A DNA stretch of 64,000 nt from Variovorax sp. YR216 (GTDB taxonomy: Bacteria; Pseudomonadota; Gammaproteobacteria; Burkholderiales; Burkholderiaceae_C): NCBI RefSeq assembly GCF_900107745.1, contig NZ_FNRO01000003.1, positions 124,001 to 188,000 on the forward strand. The letters are read 5' to 3'. Shown one piece after another: positions 37,846-47,352 of this stretch. How positions within the stretch are numbered: position 1 is the first letter of the stretch; every line of letters starts with the position of its first letter. A program made the translations under genes and the position numbers. The notes below the pieces were generated by a model. That model searched no databases, was not told where the DNA came from, and saw nothing but the letters and a program-made list of their open reading frames with translations.

Positions 37846-38469
37846 GTGGCACGCTACCTCGGCCCCAAGGCCAAACTTTCCCGCCGCGAAGGCACCGACC
37901 TGTTCCTGAAGAGCGCCCGTCGTTCGATCCAGGACAAGGCCAAGTTCGACTCCAAGCCCGGTCAACATGGCCGCACTTCGGGTCAGCGCACCTCGGACTT
38001 CGGTCTGCAACTGCGCGAAAAGCAGAAGGTCAAGCGCATGTACGGCGTGCTCGAAAAGCAGTTCCGCCGCTACTTCGAAGAAGCTGACCGCCGCCGTGGC
38101 AACACGGGTGCCAACCTGCTGTTCATTCTCGAATCGCGCCTGGACAACGTCGTCTATCGCATGGGTTTCGGCTCGACGCGCGCGGAAGCCCGCCAGCTCG
38201 TGTCGCACAAGGCGATCACGGTCAATGGCCAGTCGGTCAACATCCCGTCGTACCTGGTCAAGACCGGCGACGTCATCGCTGTCCGCGAGAAGTCGAAGAA
38301 GCAGAACCGCATCGTCGAAGCACTGCAGTTGGCTCAGCAAGTCGGCATCCCGGCTTGGGTCGAAGTGAATGCCGACAAGGCCGAAGGCACGTTCAAGAAG
38401 GTGCCCGATCGCGACGAATTCGCCTCGGACATCAACGAGTCCCTGATCGTCGAACTGTATTCGCGCTAA
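37846..38469 (+). CDS. rpsD: 30S ribosomal protein S4
   Basis: A 207-residue protein starting at GTG ([26 protein letters not shown]). The S4 RNA-binding domain [47 protein letters not shown] is at residues 96-142. It is an early 30S assembly protein and, in E. coli, the repressor of the alpha operon. It is separated from rpsK by 127 nt carrying a terminator-like hairpin. Confidence 0.98.
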   Translation: MARYLGPKAKLSRREGTDLFLKSARRSIQDKAKFDSKPGQHGRTSGQRTSDFGLQLREKQKVKRMYGVLEKQFRRYFEEADRRRGNTGANLLFILESRLDNVVYRMGFGSTRAEARQLVSHKAITVNGQSVNIPSYLVKTGDVIAVREKSKKQNRIVEALQLAQQVGIPAWVEVNADKAEGTFKKVPDRDEFASDINESLIVELYSR

Positions 38470-38480
38470 ACAGACGATAA

Positions 38481-38515
38481 CGAGCCGCCTCGCGGCTCGA
38501 ACTTGTATTTTTGTT
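38481..38515 (+). terminator. Hairpin and U-rich tract between rpsD and rpoA
   Basis: CGAGCCGC (38481-38488) and GCGGCTCG (38492-38499) form an 8-bp stem with a 3-nt loop, followed by AACTTGTATTTTTG. The U run is offset from the stem, so termination would be weak; an attenuation or processing role is possible. Confidence 0.55.
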
Positions 38516-38594
38516 CTCGCCGGGAGGCATTCCCGTCGAGGACTTCACCAGCCTTACCGGTGTAACGAGCCGGGGGTATTGAGAGGAAGTCTGC

Positions 38595-39584
38595 ATGCAA
38601 ACCACCCTGCTGAAACCCAAGACCATCCAGGTCGAGCAACTCGCGCCCAATCGCGCGAAGGTCACGCTCGAGCCGTTCGAGCGCGGCTACGGCCATACGC
38701 TCGGCAACGCGCTGCGCCGCGTTCTGCTGTCTTCGATGGTTGGCTATTCGGCGACGGAAGTCACCATCGCAGGCGTGTTGCACGAGTACTCGTCCATCGA
38801 TGGCGTGCAGGAAGATGTGGTCAACATCCTCCTGAACCTCAAGGGCGTGGTGTTCAAGCTGCACAACCGCGATGAAGTTACGTTGAGCCTGCGCAAGGAT
38901 GGCGAAGGTGCCGTCACCGCGTCGGACATCCAGACGCCGCACGACGTCGAGATCATCAATCCCGATCACGTGATCGCCCACCTGTCGCAGGGCGGCAAGC
39001 TCGACATGCAGATCAAGGTCGAGAAGGGCCGCGGCTACGTGCCGGGCACGATGCGCCGCTATGCGGACGAGCCGACCAAGTCGATCGGCCGCATCGTTCT
39101 CGATGCGTCGTTCTCGCCGGTCAAGCGCGTGAGCTACACCGTCGAAAGCGCCCGTGTGGAACAGCGTACCGACCTCGACAAGCTGCTGGTTGAAATCGAA
39201 ACCAACGGCGCGATCACCGCCGAAGACGCGGTCCGTGCGTCGGCCAAGATCCTGGTTGAGCAACTGGCTGTGTTCGCGCAACTCGAAGGCGGCGAGCTCG
39301 CTGCGTTCGACGCTCCCGCACCGCGCAGCGCCCAGCAGTTCGATCCGATCCTGCTGCGCCCGGTCGACGAGCTCGAACTCACGGTCCGTTCGGCGAACTG
39401 CCTGAAGGCGGAAAATATCTACTACATCGGTGACCTGATCCAGCGCACCGAGAACGAGCTGCTCAAGACCCCGAACCTGGGTCGCAAGTCGCTCAACGAA
39501 ATCAAGGAAGTGCTTGCCTCGCGCGGCCTGACCTTGGGCATGAAGCTCGAAAGCTGGCCGCCGGCTGGCTTGGACAAGCGTTGA
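38595..39584 (+). CDS. rpoA: DNA-directed RNA polymerase subunit alpha
   Basis: A 329-residue protein with the assembly domain ([30 protein letters not shown], residues 32-61) and C-terminal domain binding UP elements and activators ([53 protein letters not shown], 258-318). Full length, in the standard position between rpsD and rplQ. Confidence 0.98.
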   Translation: MQTTLLKPKTIQVEQLAPNRAKVTLEPFERGYGHTLGNALRRVLLSSMVGYSATEVTIAGVLHEYSSIDGVQEDVVNILLNLKGVVFKLHNRDEVTLSLRKDGEGAVTASDIQTPHDVEIINPDHVIAHLSQGGKLDMQIKVEKGRGYVPGTMRRYADEPTKSIGRIVLDASFSPVKRVSYTVESARVEQRTDLDKLLVEIETNGAITAEDAVRASAKILVEQLAVFAQLEGGELAAFDAPAPRSAQQFDPILLRPVDELELTVRSANCLKAENIYYIGDLIQRTENELLKTPNLGRKSLNEIKEVLASRGLTLGMKLESWPPAGLDKR

Positions 39585-39618
39585 TCTTTTGAATTCGGCC
39601 CATCTGGGCCTGTGCACC

Positions 39619-39648
39619 GGGCAGTACCTGACACGGCTGCCTGTTTTT
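39619..39648 (+). terminator. Weak hairpin and U-tract between rpoA and rplQ
   Basis: GGGCAG (39619-39624) can pair with CTGCCT (39637-39642, one G-U pair), followed by GTTTTTATAAAG. It is weaker than the two upstream structures and may be only a leader hairpin of rplQ. Confidence 0.4.
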
Positions 39649-39668
39649 ATAAAGTAAAGGAAAGCACC

Positions 39669-40067
39669 ATGCGTCACGGACACGGACTCCGCAAACTCAA
39701 CCGCACCAGCTCGCACCGCCTTGCGATGCTGCAGAACATGATGAATTCGCTCATCGAGCACGAAGTCATCAAGACCACGGTCCCCAAGGCCAAGGAACTG
39801 CGCCGCGTCATCGAGCCGATGATCACGCTGGCCAAGAAGCCGACGGTCGCCAACAAGCGCCTCGCCTTCGATCGCCTGCGCAGCCGCGACAGCGTCGTGA
39901 AGCTCTTCGGTGAACTCGGCCCGCGTTACCAGGCTCGTCCTGGTGGCTACACCCGCATTCTGAAGATGGGTTTCCGCGTGGGCGACAACGCGCCCATGGC
40001 CCTGGTCGAGCTGGTCGATCGCCCTGAAGTTTCTGAGGCTGCCGACGAGCAAGCCGCTGCGGAATAG
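39669..40067 (+). CDS. rplQ: 50S ribosomal protein L17
   Basis: A 132-residue protein starting [57 protein letters not shown], the L17 signature. AAAGGAAAG lies before the ATG. It is the last protein gene of the block; the tRNA promoter begins 3 nt after its stop. Confidence 0.98.
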   Translation: MRHGHGLRKLNRTSSHRLAMLQNMMNSLIEHEVIKTTVPKAKELRRVIEPMITLAKKPTVANKRLAFDRLRSRDSVVKLFGELGPRYQARPGGYTRILKMGFRVGDNAPMALVELVDRPEVSEAADEQAAAE

Positions 40068-40069
40068 GC

Positions 40070-40075
40070 TATAAT
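40070..40075 (+). promoter_or_regulatory. -10 box of the initiator tRNA gene
   Basis: A perfect TATAAT starts 3 nt after the rplQ stop codon and lies 10 nt before the mature tRNA 5' end. The -35 region would fall inside the rplQ coding end and has no good TTGACA match. Confidence 0.6.
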
Positions 40076-40085
40076 TTAAATCTGC

Positions 40086-40162
<77 letters not shown>

Positions 40163-40198
40163 AATTTCTGGCGATTCAAAAGATCGCCAGTCAAAAAG

Positions 40199-40229
40199 AA
40201 AAGCCCACTTCGGTGGGCTTTTTCTTTTT
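40199..40229 (+). terminator. Intrinsic terminator after tRNA-fMet
   Basis: AAGCCCAC and GTGGGCTT (40201-40208, 40213-40220) form a stable stem with the UUCG tetraloop, followed by TTTTCTTTTT. A smaller CTGGCGAT/ATCGCCAG hairpin precedes it at 40168-40190. It ends the ribosomal protein and tRNA unit. Confidence 0.9.
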
Positions 40230-40269
40230 CGCGATCCGACGCGATCGCCGTATCCCTCAACTCTGAAAC

Positions 40270-40352
40270 ACCGCGGAACCGGCTTCGCCGGCCTGCCGGT
40301 GTTGCCCCCTGAAAGGGGGTGGAGAGCGACACGAAGTGCGCGAGCCTGGGGG
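40270..40352 (-). repeat. Two-hairpin intergenic repeat, copy B
   Basis: Inverse-orientation copy of the element at 1471, running from CCGCGGAACCGGCTTCGCC to GCGAGCCTGGGGG, with GCCGG and CCCCCT/AGGGGG stems. It sits between the tRNA terminator and the end of the convergent ridA-like gene. Confidence 0.8.
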
Positions 40353-40748
40353 TTAGTCTGGAACGACCGCCGTGACCTCGATCTCGACCTTCGCGCGGGA
40401 TTCGACCAGCGCCGCCACCTGCACGCACGTCATCGCAGGAAAGTTGCGGCCCATCGCATCGCGGTACACCGGCCCGAGTTCACCCAGACGCCTGTTGTAC
40501 TCGTCGCGGTCGGTCACGTACCAGGTCATGCGCACCATGTGCTCGGGCCCGGCGCCAGCCTCGCGCAAGACTTCGACGATGTTTCGCAGGGCCAGGCCCG
40601 TCTGCTCGATGAAGTCGTCGGATTCGAATTGCTGCTGTGCATTCCAGCCGATTTGTCCGCCGACGAAGACCATGGTGCCGCGTGCGGCCACGCCGTTCGC
40701 GTAGCCCTTCGGAGGAGCCCAGCCTGGGGGTTGGAGAAATTTGATCAT
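40353..40748 (-). CDS. RidA (YjgF/YER057c/UK114) family protein
   Basis: A 131-residue protein with the RidA fold: VFVGGQIGWNAQQQ, QTGLALRNIVEVLREAGAGPEHMVRMTWYVTDRDEY, FPAMTCVQVAALVESRAKVEIEVTAVVPD. RidA proteins hydrolyse reactive enamine or imine intermediates; the conserved Arg expected near the C-terminus (usually CVRVxxLp) appears replaced by Gln in MTCVQV. Last gene of the aromatic-CoA operon; its start overlaps the ligase stop by 4 nt, suggesting it handles a nitrogenous or labile intermediate of that pathway. Confidence 0.88.
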   Translation of the reverse strand: MIKFLQPPGWAPPKGYANGVAARGTMVFVGGQIGWNAQQQFESDDFIEQTGLALRNIVEVLREAGAGPEHMVRMTWYVTDRDEYNRRLGELGPVYRDAMGRNFPAMTCVQVAALVESRAKVEIEVTAVVPD

Positions 40749-42364
40749 GGGAGTTGCCTCAGTTTGAATCGTTGGAGTTTTCCGGTTTCGGTGCGCGGCA
40801 GGTTCGCCACGAACTCGACTTCACGGGGATATTTGAAAGGGGCGATGGTTGCCTTCACGTGGTCCTGCAGCGCCTTGACCAGCGCGGCATCGCCGGTGTG
40901 CCCCGGCTTGAGTACGCAGAACGCCTTGACGATCATCCCGCGCTCCTCGTCCGGCTTGCCGATGACGCCACATTCCGCCACCGCTGGGTGCTTGAGCAGC
41001 GCGTCTTCGACTTCGGGGCCGCCAACGTTGTATCCGGCGGTGACGATCATGTCGTCAGCGCGCGACTGATAGAAGAAGTAGCCGTCTTCGTCCTCGACGA
41101 AGGCGTCTCCGGGATAGTTCCAGCCGTTTCTGACGTAGTGGGTCTGGCGCGGATCGTCCAGATAGCGGCAACCCACCGGCCCGATGATGGCCAGTTTGCC
41201 GACCGTGCCACGCGGCACCTCGTTGCCTTCGTCGTCGACGATCCTGGCGCTGAATCCAGGCACGGCCTTGCCGACCGCGCCTCGGCGCACGTCGTCGCCC
41301 GCCGCAGAGATGTAGATGTGAAACACCTCGGTGCCGCCAATGCCGTCGAGCATCTCGATGCCAGTCGCTTGCTTCCACATCTGCCGCGTCGCGTCGGGAA
41401 GTGCTTCGCCGGCGCTGACGCTGATGCGAAGACTCGGCACGCCGTGCTGCTTCGCAAAGGCGGCCATCTGGCGATAGAAGGTCGGCGCCGTGTAGCAGAT
41501 CGTGGCGCCGACATTGCGGATGACCTGCACCATCGTCTCGGGCGTATACGGGCCATCGTGGAAGTAGACCGACGCGCCTGCCCACATCGGGAAGATCAGG
41601 AGGCCGCCCAGCCCGAAGGTGAAGGCCAGCGGCGGCGAGCCGATCACGATGTCCTCGCTGCGCGCCTTCAGGATATGGCGCGGCCATGTCTGGCACATCG
41701 CGAGCACATCGCGGTGCGTGGTGACCGGCGCCTTCGGCTTGCCCGTCGTGCCCGAAGTGAAAGCCAGCAGCGCGACGTCGTCCGCGGACGTGGGGCATGC
41801 CTTGAACACACCGCTCTTCGTTGCAGCCCGTGCCGACAACGAGTCCGGCGCGTCCGGCTGATTGAACGCGATGATCGTCTTGAGAACAGGATGCGCCTGC
41901 TGCGCCGTCTGCAGCTCATCCAGCAGCTTGCCGTCGCACAGCGCGGCCGAAGGCTGCGACTTCTCCAGGATCTCGCCCAACTCCTTGGCCCGGAGCAGCG
42001 GCATGGTCGCGACCGCGATCATCCCGGCCTTGACCACCGCGAGCCACCCCAGGGCCATCGGGATCGAATTCCCGCCGCGCAGCAGCACGCGATTGCCGGG
42101 CACCAGCCCCAGGTCCTCGGTCAGCACCTGCGCGATCCGGTTGACCTCGATGGCGGCCTCGGCATACGTCAGCGTTCGCCCCGGCGAGCGCAACATCGGC
42201 TTGTCCGCGAAACCCTTGTCGGCCGCCTTGTCGAGCAACTCCTCGACCAGATTCAACCGATCAGGCAGTCGAAGCTCGGGCAGGTCGTACCGGAAGATCG
42301 GCAGTTGATCGGCTGGCGGCAGCCGGTCATGCACGAAGCGGTCGATTTGCGCACTTGCAGTCAT
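40745..42364 (-). CDS. Aminobenzoate/benzoate-type CoA ligase (AMP-forming)
   Basis: A 539-residue adenylate-forming enzyme: P-loop FTSGTTGKPKAP near 190, IGGTEVFHIYIS (A5-type motif), YFFYQSRADDMIVTAGYNVGGPEVEDAL (A8 hinge) and the C-terminal catalytic Lys in PRTETGKLQRFKLRQLP. The family is that of benzoate- and 2-aminobenzoate-CoA ligases; the neighbouring aminobenzoyl-CoA-type monooxygenase/reductase fusion favours 2-aminobenzoate. Start at 42364 overlaps the dehydrogenase stop (ATGA). Confidence 0.85.
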   Translation of the reverse strand: MTASAQIDRFVHDRLPPADQLPIFRYDLPELRLPDRLNLVEELLDKAADKGFADKPMLRSPGRTLTYAEAAIEVNRIAQVLTEDLGLVPGNRVLLRGGNSIPMALGWLAVVKAGMIAVATMPLLRAKELGEILEKSQPSAALCDGKLLDELQTAQQAHPVLKTIIAFNQPDAPDSLSARAATKSGVFKACPTSADDVALLAFTSGTTGKPKAPVTTHRDVLAMCQTWPRHILKARSEDIVIGSPPLAFTFGLGGLLIFPMWAGASVYFHDGPYTPETMVQVIRNVGATICYTAPTFYRQMAAFAKQHGVPSLRISVSAGEALPDATRQMWKQATGIEMLDGIGGTEVFHIYISAAGDDVRRGAVGKAVPGFSARIVDDEGNEVPRGTVGKLAIIGPVGCRYLDDPRQTHYVRNGWNYPGDAFVEDEDGYFFYQSRADDMIVTAGYNVGGPEVEDALLKHPAVAECGVIGKPDEERGMIVKAFCVLKPGHTGDAALVKALQDHVKATIAPFKYPREVEFVANLPRTETGKLQRFKLRQLP

Positions 42365-43554
42365 TGGGTCCTCAGTACGGATTTGCCGATGATGAGTTGC
42401 TGAACCTCCGTCGCGCCTTCGTAGATGCGCAGCGAACGGATGTCGCGATACAGGCTTTCGACCTTGGTGCCCACCTTGACGCCCAGGCCGCCATGCATCT
42501 GCAGCGCCATGTCGATCACCCGGCTGGCGTTCTCGGTGGCAGTCATCTTCGCCATGGCGGCGGCGGCGGTCAGGTCGCCGACGGCCGGCTCGCCTCGACG
42601 CTCGCTGTCGTCGCGCATCCATGCGGCGCGATACGTCAGGAGCGCGCCGGCGTCGATCAGCGCCGCCATCTCGCCGAGCTTGGCTTGGGTGAGCTGGAAG
42701 TCGGCCAGCGTCTGACCGAACATCTTCCGTTTCTGTGCGTGCTGCACGCCTTCCGTCAACGCGCGCCTTCCCATGCCCAGCGCGGCGCCGGCGACCGAGG
42801 CGCGGAAGATGTCCAGCGTGCGCATGGCCAGCTTGAAGCCGCCGTTCAGTTCGCCGAGCTGCGCGCTGCGCGGAACCACGCAGCCGTCAAAGCGCAGCGT
42901 GGCGAGCGGGTGCGGCGCCATCACGTCGATGTGCGACGAAGTGTCCAGGCCCGGCGTCTTCGCATCGACGATGAAGGCGGTAATGCCACGGGAACCGGCG
43001 GTCGGGTCGGTCTTGGCGAACACGCAGTAGAAGTCCGCGAGCCCGCCGTTGCTGATCCAGGTCTTCTCGCCGCTCAGGCGCCAGCCATCGGCGGTGGGCT
43101 CGGCGCGCATCGCCATGGCGCCGACGTCCGAGCCGGCGTCCGGTTCGCTCAGCGCAAAGGCTGCGATCTTGTCGCCGCGACCCACCGGCGCCAGATAGTT
43201 CGCATGCTGCTCGGCGGTGCCCGCGAGCGTGATCGCGCCGCTGCCGAGACCCTGCATCGCGAAGGCGAAATCGGCGAGCGGCGAGTGGAACGCCAGCGTC
43301 TCGCGCAGCAGCACCAGCGCACGCGAATCGAGCCGGGGAAGCGCGCCGCCCGATGCGGCCGGCACGCAGTAGCGCAGCCAGCCGGCGTCGCCGAGGCGGC
43401 GCACCCAATCGCGGCAGGCGGCGCGATCGTCGCGCTCGTCCACCGACTGTGCGCGCGCCCATGGCAGCAGGTCGCGTGCGAGCGCGCGATGCGCTTCGTC
43501 GAAGAACGGGAGCGCCAGATGGGTCGTCGAGGGATCGACAGCAGATGCGGCCAT
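42361..43554 (-). CDS. Acyl-CoA dehydrogenase
   Basis: A 397-residue flavoprotein with [21 protein letters not shown] and [25 protein letters not shown] in the middle beta domain, [23 protein letters not shown], and the catalytic base in [20 protein letters not shown]. It probably oxidises a ring-derived acyl-CoA. Three bases separate it from the enoyl-CoA hydratase-like gene upstream. Confidence 0.9.
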   Translation of the reverse strand: MAASAVDPSTTHLALPFFDEAHRALARDLLPWARAQSVDERDDRAACRDWVRRLGDAGWLRYCVPAASGGALPRLDSRALVLLRETLAFHSPLADFAFAMQGLGSGAITLAGTAEQHANYLAPVGRGDKIAAFALSEPDAGSDVGAMAMRAEPTADGWRLSGEKTWISNGGLADFYCVFAKTDPTAGSRGITAFIVDAKTPGLDTSSHIDVMAPHPLATLRFDGCVVPRSAQLGELNGGFKLAMRTLDIFRASVAGAALGMGRRALTEGVQHAQKRKMFGQTLADFQLTQAKLGEMAALIDAGALLTYRAAWMRDDSERRGEPAVGDLTAAAAMAKMTATENASRVIDMALQMHGGLGVKVGTKVESLYRDIRSLRIYEGATEVQQLIIGKSVLRTQ

Positions 43555-43557
43555 GGA

Positions 43558-44412
43558 TCAGTCCCCCTCGAAGACGGGCTTGCGCTTGGCCGCGAAGGCC
43601 TCGAACGCGCGCTTGAAGTCCTCGGTCTGCATGCAGATGGCTTGCGCCTGCGCTTCGGCCTCGATGGCCTGGTCGATGGTCATGGCCCATTCCTGCGACA
43701 GCATCGTCTTCGTCATCCCGTGCGCGAACGTCGGACCCTGCGCGAGCTCGCGCGCCATCGCGGTCGCGGCGTCGAGCAGGCTATCGCCTTCGTGCAGCGC
43801 ATTGAAGAAGCCCCATGCCAGGCCTTCTTGGGCATTCATCGCGCGGCCGGTGAAGAGCAGTTCGGACGCGCGGCCCTGGCCGATCACGCGCGGCAGCAGC
43901 GCGCAGGCACCCATGTCGGCACCCGCCAGACCGACGCGCGTGAACAGGAAGGCGGTCTTCGTCGAAGGCGAGCCATAGCGGATGTCGCAAGCCAGTGCGA
44001 TCATCGCGCCCGCGCCCGCGCAAACACCGTCGATCGCACCGACGATCGGCTGCGGGCAATGGCGGATGGCCTTCACCAGATCGCCGGTCATGCGCGTGAA
44101 CTCCAGCAGCTCCGGCATCTGCATTCTGGTCAGCGGGCCGATGATCTCGTGCACGTCGCCGCCCGAGCAGAAGTTGCCGCCCGCGCCGGTCACGACGATC
44201 GACTTCACGTCGGTGGCGAAGTACAGCGCGCGGAACAGGTTGCGCAGCTCGGCATACGAATCGAAGGTCAGCGGATTCTTGCGCTCGGGCCGGTTGAGCG
44301 TGACCGTGCCGACGCCGTCCTTGAACGACCAGGAGAAATGGGTGGCCTCATAGCCCGCCTTCGGATCGAACTGGGCGCGCATGGGATTGTCCGCGCCGAT
44401 GTAGTGCTTCAT
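43558..44412 (-). CDS. Enoyl-CoA hydratase/isomerase superfamily protein, unusual active site
   Basis: A 284-residue crotonase-fold protein. The CoA/oxyanion segment [13 protein letters not shown] and the second oxyanion glycine in [20 protein letters not shown] are present. By eye, both positions that carry catalytic Glu in classic hydratases are changed (Met in GAGAMIAL; Phe/Thr in [17 protein letters not shown]), so it may catalyse a different step such as ring hydrolysis or hydration by an Asp. GGAGGC lies ahead of the ATG at 44412, which overlaps the marR stop. Confidence 0.85.
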   Translation of the reverse strand: MKHYIGADNPMRAQFDPKAGYEATHFSWSFKDGVGTVTLNRPERKNPLTFDSYAELRNLFRALYFATDVKSIVVTGAGGNFCSGGDVHEIIGPLTRMQMPELLEFTRMTGDLVKAIRHCPQPIVGAIDGVCAGAGAMIALACDIRYGSPSTKTAFLFTRVGLAGADMGACALLPRVIGQGRASELLFTGRAMNAQEGLAWGFFNALHEGDSLLDAATAMARELAQGPTFAHGMTKTMLSQEWAMTIDQAIEAEAQAQAICMQTEDFKRAFEAFAAKRKPVFEGD

Positions 44413-44885
44413 AGAGCCTCCGCCAATTGTTGATGTGAGTGCTGCTTGACCTTGCCGAGCAGCTTGTGAAGTTGCGCGATCTCCTTCGCGTTCAGCGCGG
44501 AGAACGCTTCGCAGATCCATGCCTCATGCTGCTGCGCCATGTCGTTGAAGAGCTTGCGTCCGCGCGACGTGAGGCGCACGCGCCAGGCGCGGCGGTCGCC
44601 TTCGACGTCGACCCGCTCCACGAGGCCTTCGGACACGAGCTGGTCGGTGATGCCCGTGACGTTGCCGCCGGTGACCATCATGCGGCGCGAGAGCTCGTTC
44701 ATCTTCAGCCCCTCGGGCGCGCGCTCGAGCTGCGACATGAGATCGAAGCGCGGCAGCGTCGTCGCGAACTGCTCGCGCAGCTCATTGCGGACCTGCTTCT
44801 CGATGAGCTGGGTGCAGGTCAGCAGGCGCAGCCAGAGGCGCAGCTCCTCCGGATGCTCGCTGTGGGCGCGGGCTTCGAGGTCCAT
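44409..44885 (-). CDS. MarR family regulator of the aromatic-CoA operon
   Basis: A 158-residue winged-helix protein: [54 protein letters not shown] is the DNA-binding core, with helical dimer ends. It is the second gene, its ATG overlapping the preceding stop (TGATG). MarR proteins of such loci often release DNA on binding an aryl-CoA thioester. The palindrome at 47252-47271 is the candidate operator. Confidence 0.9.
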   Translation of the reverse strand: MDLEARAHSEHPEELRLWLRLLTCTQLIEKQVRNELREQFATTLPRFDLMSQLERAPEGLKMNELSRRMMVTGGNVTGITDQLVSEGLVERVDVEGDRRAWRVRLTSRGRKLFNDMAQQHEAWICEAFSALNAKEIAQLHKLLGKVKQHSHQQLAEAL

Positions 44886-47245
44886 CAGTGGTTCTCTTCG
44901 GCCGCCGGGCGTTGGCCTGCTGCCATTGCGGCCGCCAGTTGCTGCTGCTTCGCGATCTCGCGGTACATCTGGTCGCGCCCGCTCAGGTACTGCTTCGGCC
45001 AGTCGACGTCGCGGTTCTGCAGCTTCGCGGTCTCGTGCAGCGTCCAGGCCGGGTCCGCGAGATGCGGCCGCGCCAGGGCGCACAGGTCGGCCCGGCCCGC
45101 GGCGATGATGCTGTTGGCCTGGTCGGCGTCGGTGATCGCGCCGACCGCGATGGTGGAGATGCCGACTTCGTTGCGGATGCGGTCCGCGAACGGCGTCTGG
45201 TACATGCGGCCGTACACCGGCTTGGCGGCGCGCGTGGTCTGCCCCGAAGACACGTCGATGAAGTCCGCGCCGGCTTCCTTGAAGGCGCGCGCCATCTCGA
45301 CCGCGTCGTCGGCGGTGTTGCCGCCCGGCGCCCAATCGTGCGCCGAGATCCGCACGCTCATCGGACGCTCTTGCGGCCAGGCGGCGCGCATCGCCCGGAA
45401 CACTTCGAGCGGATAGCGCAGGCGGTTCTCGAGGCTGCCGCCGTACTCGTCCGTGCGCAGATTCGTCAGCGGGCTCAGGAAGGACGAGAGCAGGTAGCCG
45501 TGCGCGCAGTGCAGCTCGAGCCAGTCGAATCCCGCTTCAGCGGCGCGCTTCGTCGAGGCGACGAACTGGTCGCGCATCTGCTCCATGTCGGCGCGGGTCA
45601 TCTGCGCCGGCGTCTGGTTCTGCTCGCCGTAGGGCAGGGCGCTGGCGGAGAGCAACGGCCAGTTGCCCTGCGGCAGCGGCTCGTCGGTGCCTTCCCAGCC
45701 GACCTGCGTCGAGCCCTTCGGCCCGCTGTGGCCGAGCTGCATCGCAATCTTCGCGGTCGACTGCGCATGCACGAAATCGACGATGCGCTTGAAGGCGGCC
45801 TGCTGCGCATCGTTGTAGAGCCCCGTGCACCCCGGGGTGATGCGGCCTTCGGGTGTCGGGCTGGTCATCTCGACGAAGACCATGCCGGCGCCGCCGAGAG
45901 CGCGCGCGCCGAGGTGCACCAGCAGGAAGTCCTGCGGCACGCCGTCGACCGCACTGTAGGTCGCCATCGGCGAGACCACGATGCGGTTCTTGAGCGTGAG
46001 CCCGCGCACCGTGAGCGGCATCAGCATCGGCGGCAGCGACTTGCCGCCGGCGAGCCATTGCTCGTAGCCGTTGAGCCAGGTCGCATCGCGCAGGCGCAGG
46101 TTCTCGTGGCTGATGCGCTGCGAGCGGGTGAGCAGCGAGTAGGCAAACTGCTCGATCTCCATGCCGGTGTAGCGGTCGACGTTCTCGAACCATTCGGTCG
46201 AGTTGCGCGCCGCGTTCTGGATCTTGAGGACTTCGACGCTGCGGCGCGCCTCGTAGGCGGTCAACACCTCGTCGATGGCGTGCCCGGTCCCGAACTCGTT
46301 CGCGAGGTCGATCGCGTCTTCCAGCGCCAGCTTGGTGCCGGAGCCGATCGAGAAGTGCGCGGTGTGCGCTGCATCGCCCATGAGCACGACGGGCACTTTG
46401 CGGCCGTTCACGTCGATGCGATGCGTCCAGTTCTTGCAGATGACGCGCGGGAAGCGGATCCAGTTGGCCGAACCGCGCAGATGCGTCGCGTTGCTGATGA
46501 GCGGGTGTCCGCCGAGGTACTTCGCGAACATCTTCTCGCAGAAGGCGATCGCCTCCGGCTGCTCCATCTGGTCGAGGCCGTGAGCCTTCCAGACTTCCTC
46601 GGGCGTCTCGACGATGAAAGTGGAGGTGTCGTTGTCGAACTGGTAGGCGTGCGCCTGGAACCAGCCGTGCTCCGTCTCTTCGAACGCGAAGGTGAAGGCA
46701 TCGAAAGTCTGGTGCGTCCCGAGCCAGACGAAGCGGCACTGGCGCAGGTCGATGTCGGGGTCGAACACATCCGCGTAGCGCTGGCGGATGCGGCTGTTGA
46801 GGCCATCGCTCGCGATCACCAGATCGGCGTTGTATTGCGCGGCCAGCGCCTGGTCGTCCGTGACGTCGGTCTCGAACACCAGCTTGACGCCGAGCGCGAG
46901 GCAGCGCTCCTGCAGGATGTTCAAGAGGCGCTTGCGGCCGATGCCGCAGAAGCCATGTCCGCCCGAGCGCACCTGGCGGCCCTTGAAGAACACCTGGATG
47001 TCGTCCCAGTGATGGAACTCGCCACCGATGAGCTTCGCCGTGTCCGAATCGGCTGCGGCCAGGTTGTCGAGCGTCTGGTCGCTGAGCACGACACCCCAGC
47101 CGAAGGTGTCGAAGGGGCGGTTGCGCTCGACCACGGTGATGTCGAGGGCCGGCTGCCGGGCTTTCATCAACAGCGCGAAATACAGGCCGGCGGGACCGCC
47201 GCCAATGCACAACACGCGGTGAAGGTTCGGGGTTGAGCTATTCAT
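44885..47245 (-). CDS. FAD monooxygenase/Old Yellow Enzyme-type reductase fusion (aminobenzoyl-CoA or salicylyl-CoA type)
   Basis: A 786-residue two-domain enzyme. Residues 1 to about 400 are a class A flavin monooxygenase ([48 protein letters not shown]). Residues about 410-770 are an OYE/2,4-dienoyl-CoA reductase barrel ([47 protein letters not shown]). This order is that of 2-aminobenzoyl-CoA monooxygenase/reductase of Azoarcus and of enzymes named salicylyl-CoA 5-hydroxylase. Such enzymes hydroxylate and reduce, thereby dearomatise, the ring of the CoA ester. First gene of the operon. The start at 47245 is preferred over in-frame codons upstream because it gives a normal Rossmann leader. 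Confidence 0.9.
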   Translation of the reverse strand: MNSSTPNLHRVLCIGGGPAGLYFALLMKARQPALDITVVERNRPFDTFGWGVVLSDQTLDNLAAADSDTAKLIGGEFHHWDDIQVFFKGRQVRSGGHGFCGIGRKRLLNILQERCLALGVKLVFETDVTDDQALAAQYNADLVIASDGLNSRIRQRYADVFDPDIDLRQCRFVWLGTHQTFDAFTFAFEETEHGWFQAHAYQFDNDTSTFIVETPEEVWKAHGLDQMEQPEAIAFCEKMFAKYLGGHPLISNATHLRGSANWIRFPRVICKNWTHRIDVNGRKVPVVLMGDAAHTAHFSIGSGTKLALEDAIDLANEFGTGHAIDEVLTAYEARRSVEVLKIQNAARNSTEWFENVDRYTGMEIEQFAYSLLTRSQRISHENLRLRDATWLNGYEQWLAGGKSLPPMLMPLTVRGLTLKNRIVVSPMATYSAVDGVPQDFLLVHLGARALGGAGMVFVEMTSPTPEGRITPGCTGLYNDAQQAAFKRIVDFVHAQSTAKIAMQLGHSGPKGSTQVGWEGTDEPLPQGNWPLLSASALPYGEQNQTPAQMTRADMEQMRDQFVASTKRAAEAGFDWLELHCAHGYLLSSFLSPLTNLRTDEYGGSLENRLRYPLEVFRAMRAAWPQERPMSVRISAHDWAPGGNTADDAVEMARAFKEAGADFIDVSSGQTTRAAKPVYGRMYQTPFADRIRNEVGISTIAVGAITDADQANSIIAAGRADLCALARPHLADPAWTLHETAKLQNRDVDWPKQYLSGRDQMYREIAKQQQLAAAMAAGQRPAAEENH

Positions 47246-47251
47246 GGATAA

Positions 47252-47281
47252 ATAGTTTAGACATAAACGATCTGGTGTCAA
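47252..47281 (-). promoter_or_regulatory. Promoter and candidate MarR operator of the aromatic-CoA operon
   Basis: On the minus strand TTGACA (47281-47276) and TAAACT (47259-47254) are spaced by 16 bp. A palindrome with arms ATAGTTTA and TAAACGAT (one mismatch, 4-nt centre GACA, 47252-47271) covers the -10 and spacer, an arrangement expected for a MarR repressor site. Confidence 0.65.
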
Positions 47282-47352
47282 CCCACGTCGCCACCGGGTT
47301 TGCCCGAGGACCCCAGTTGACGCGGCCGCGTGCGCTCGCAAGAATCAGTAAC

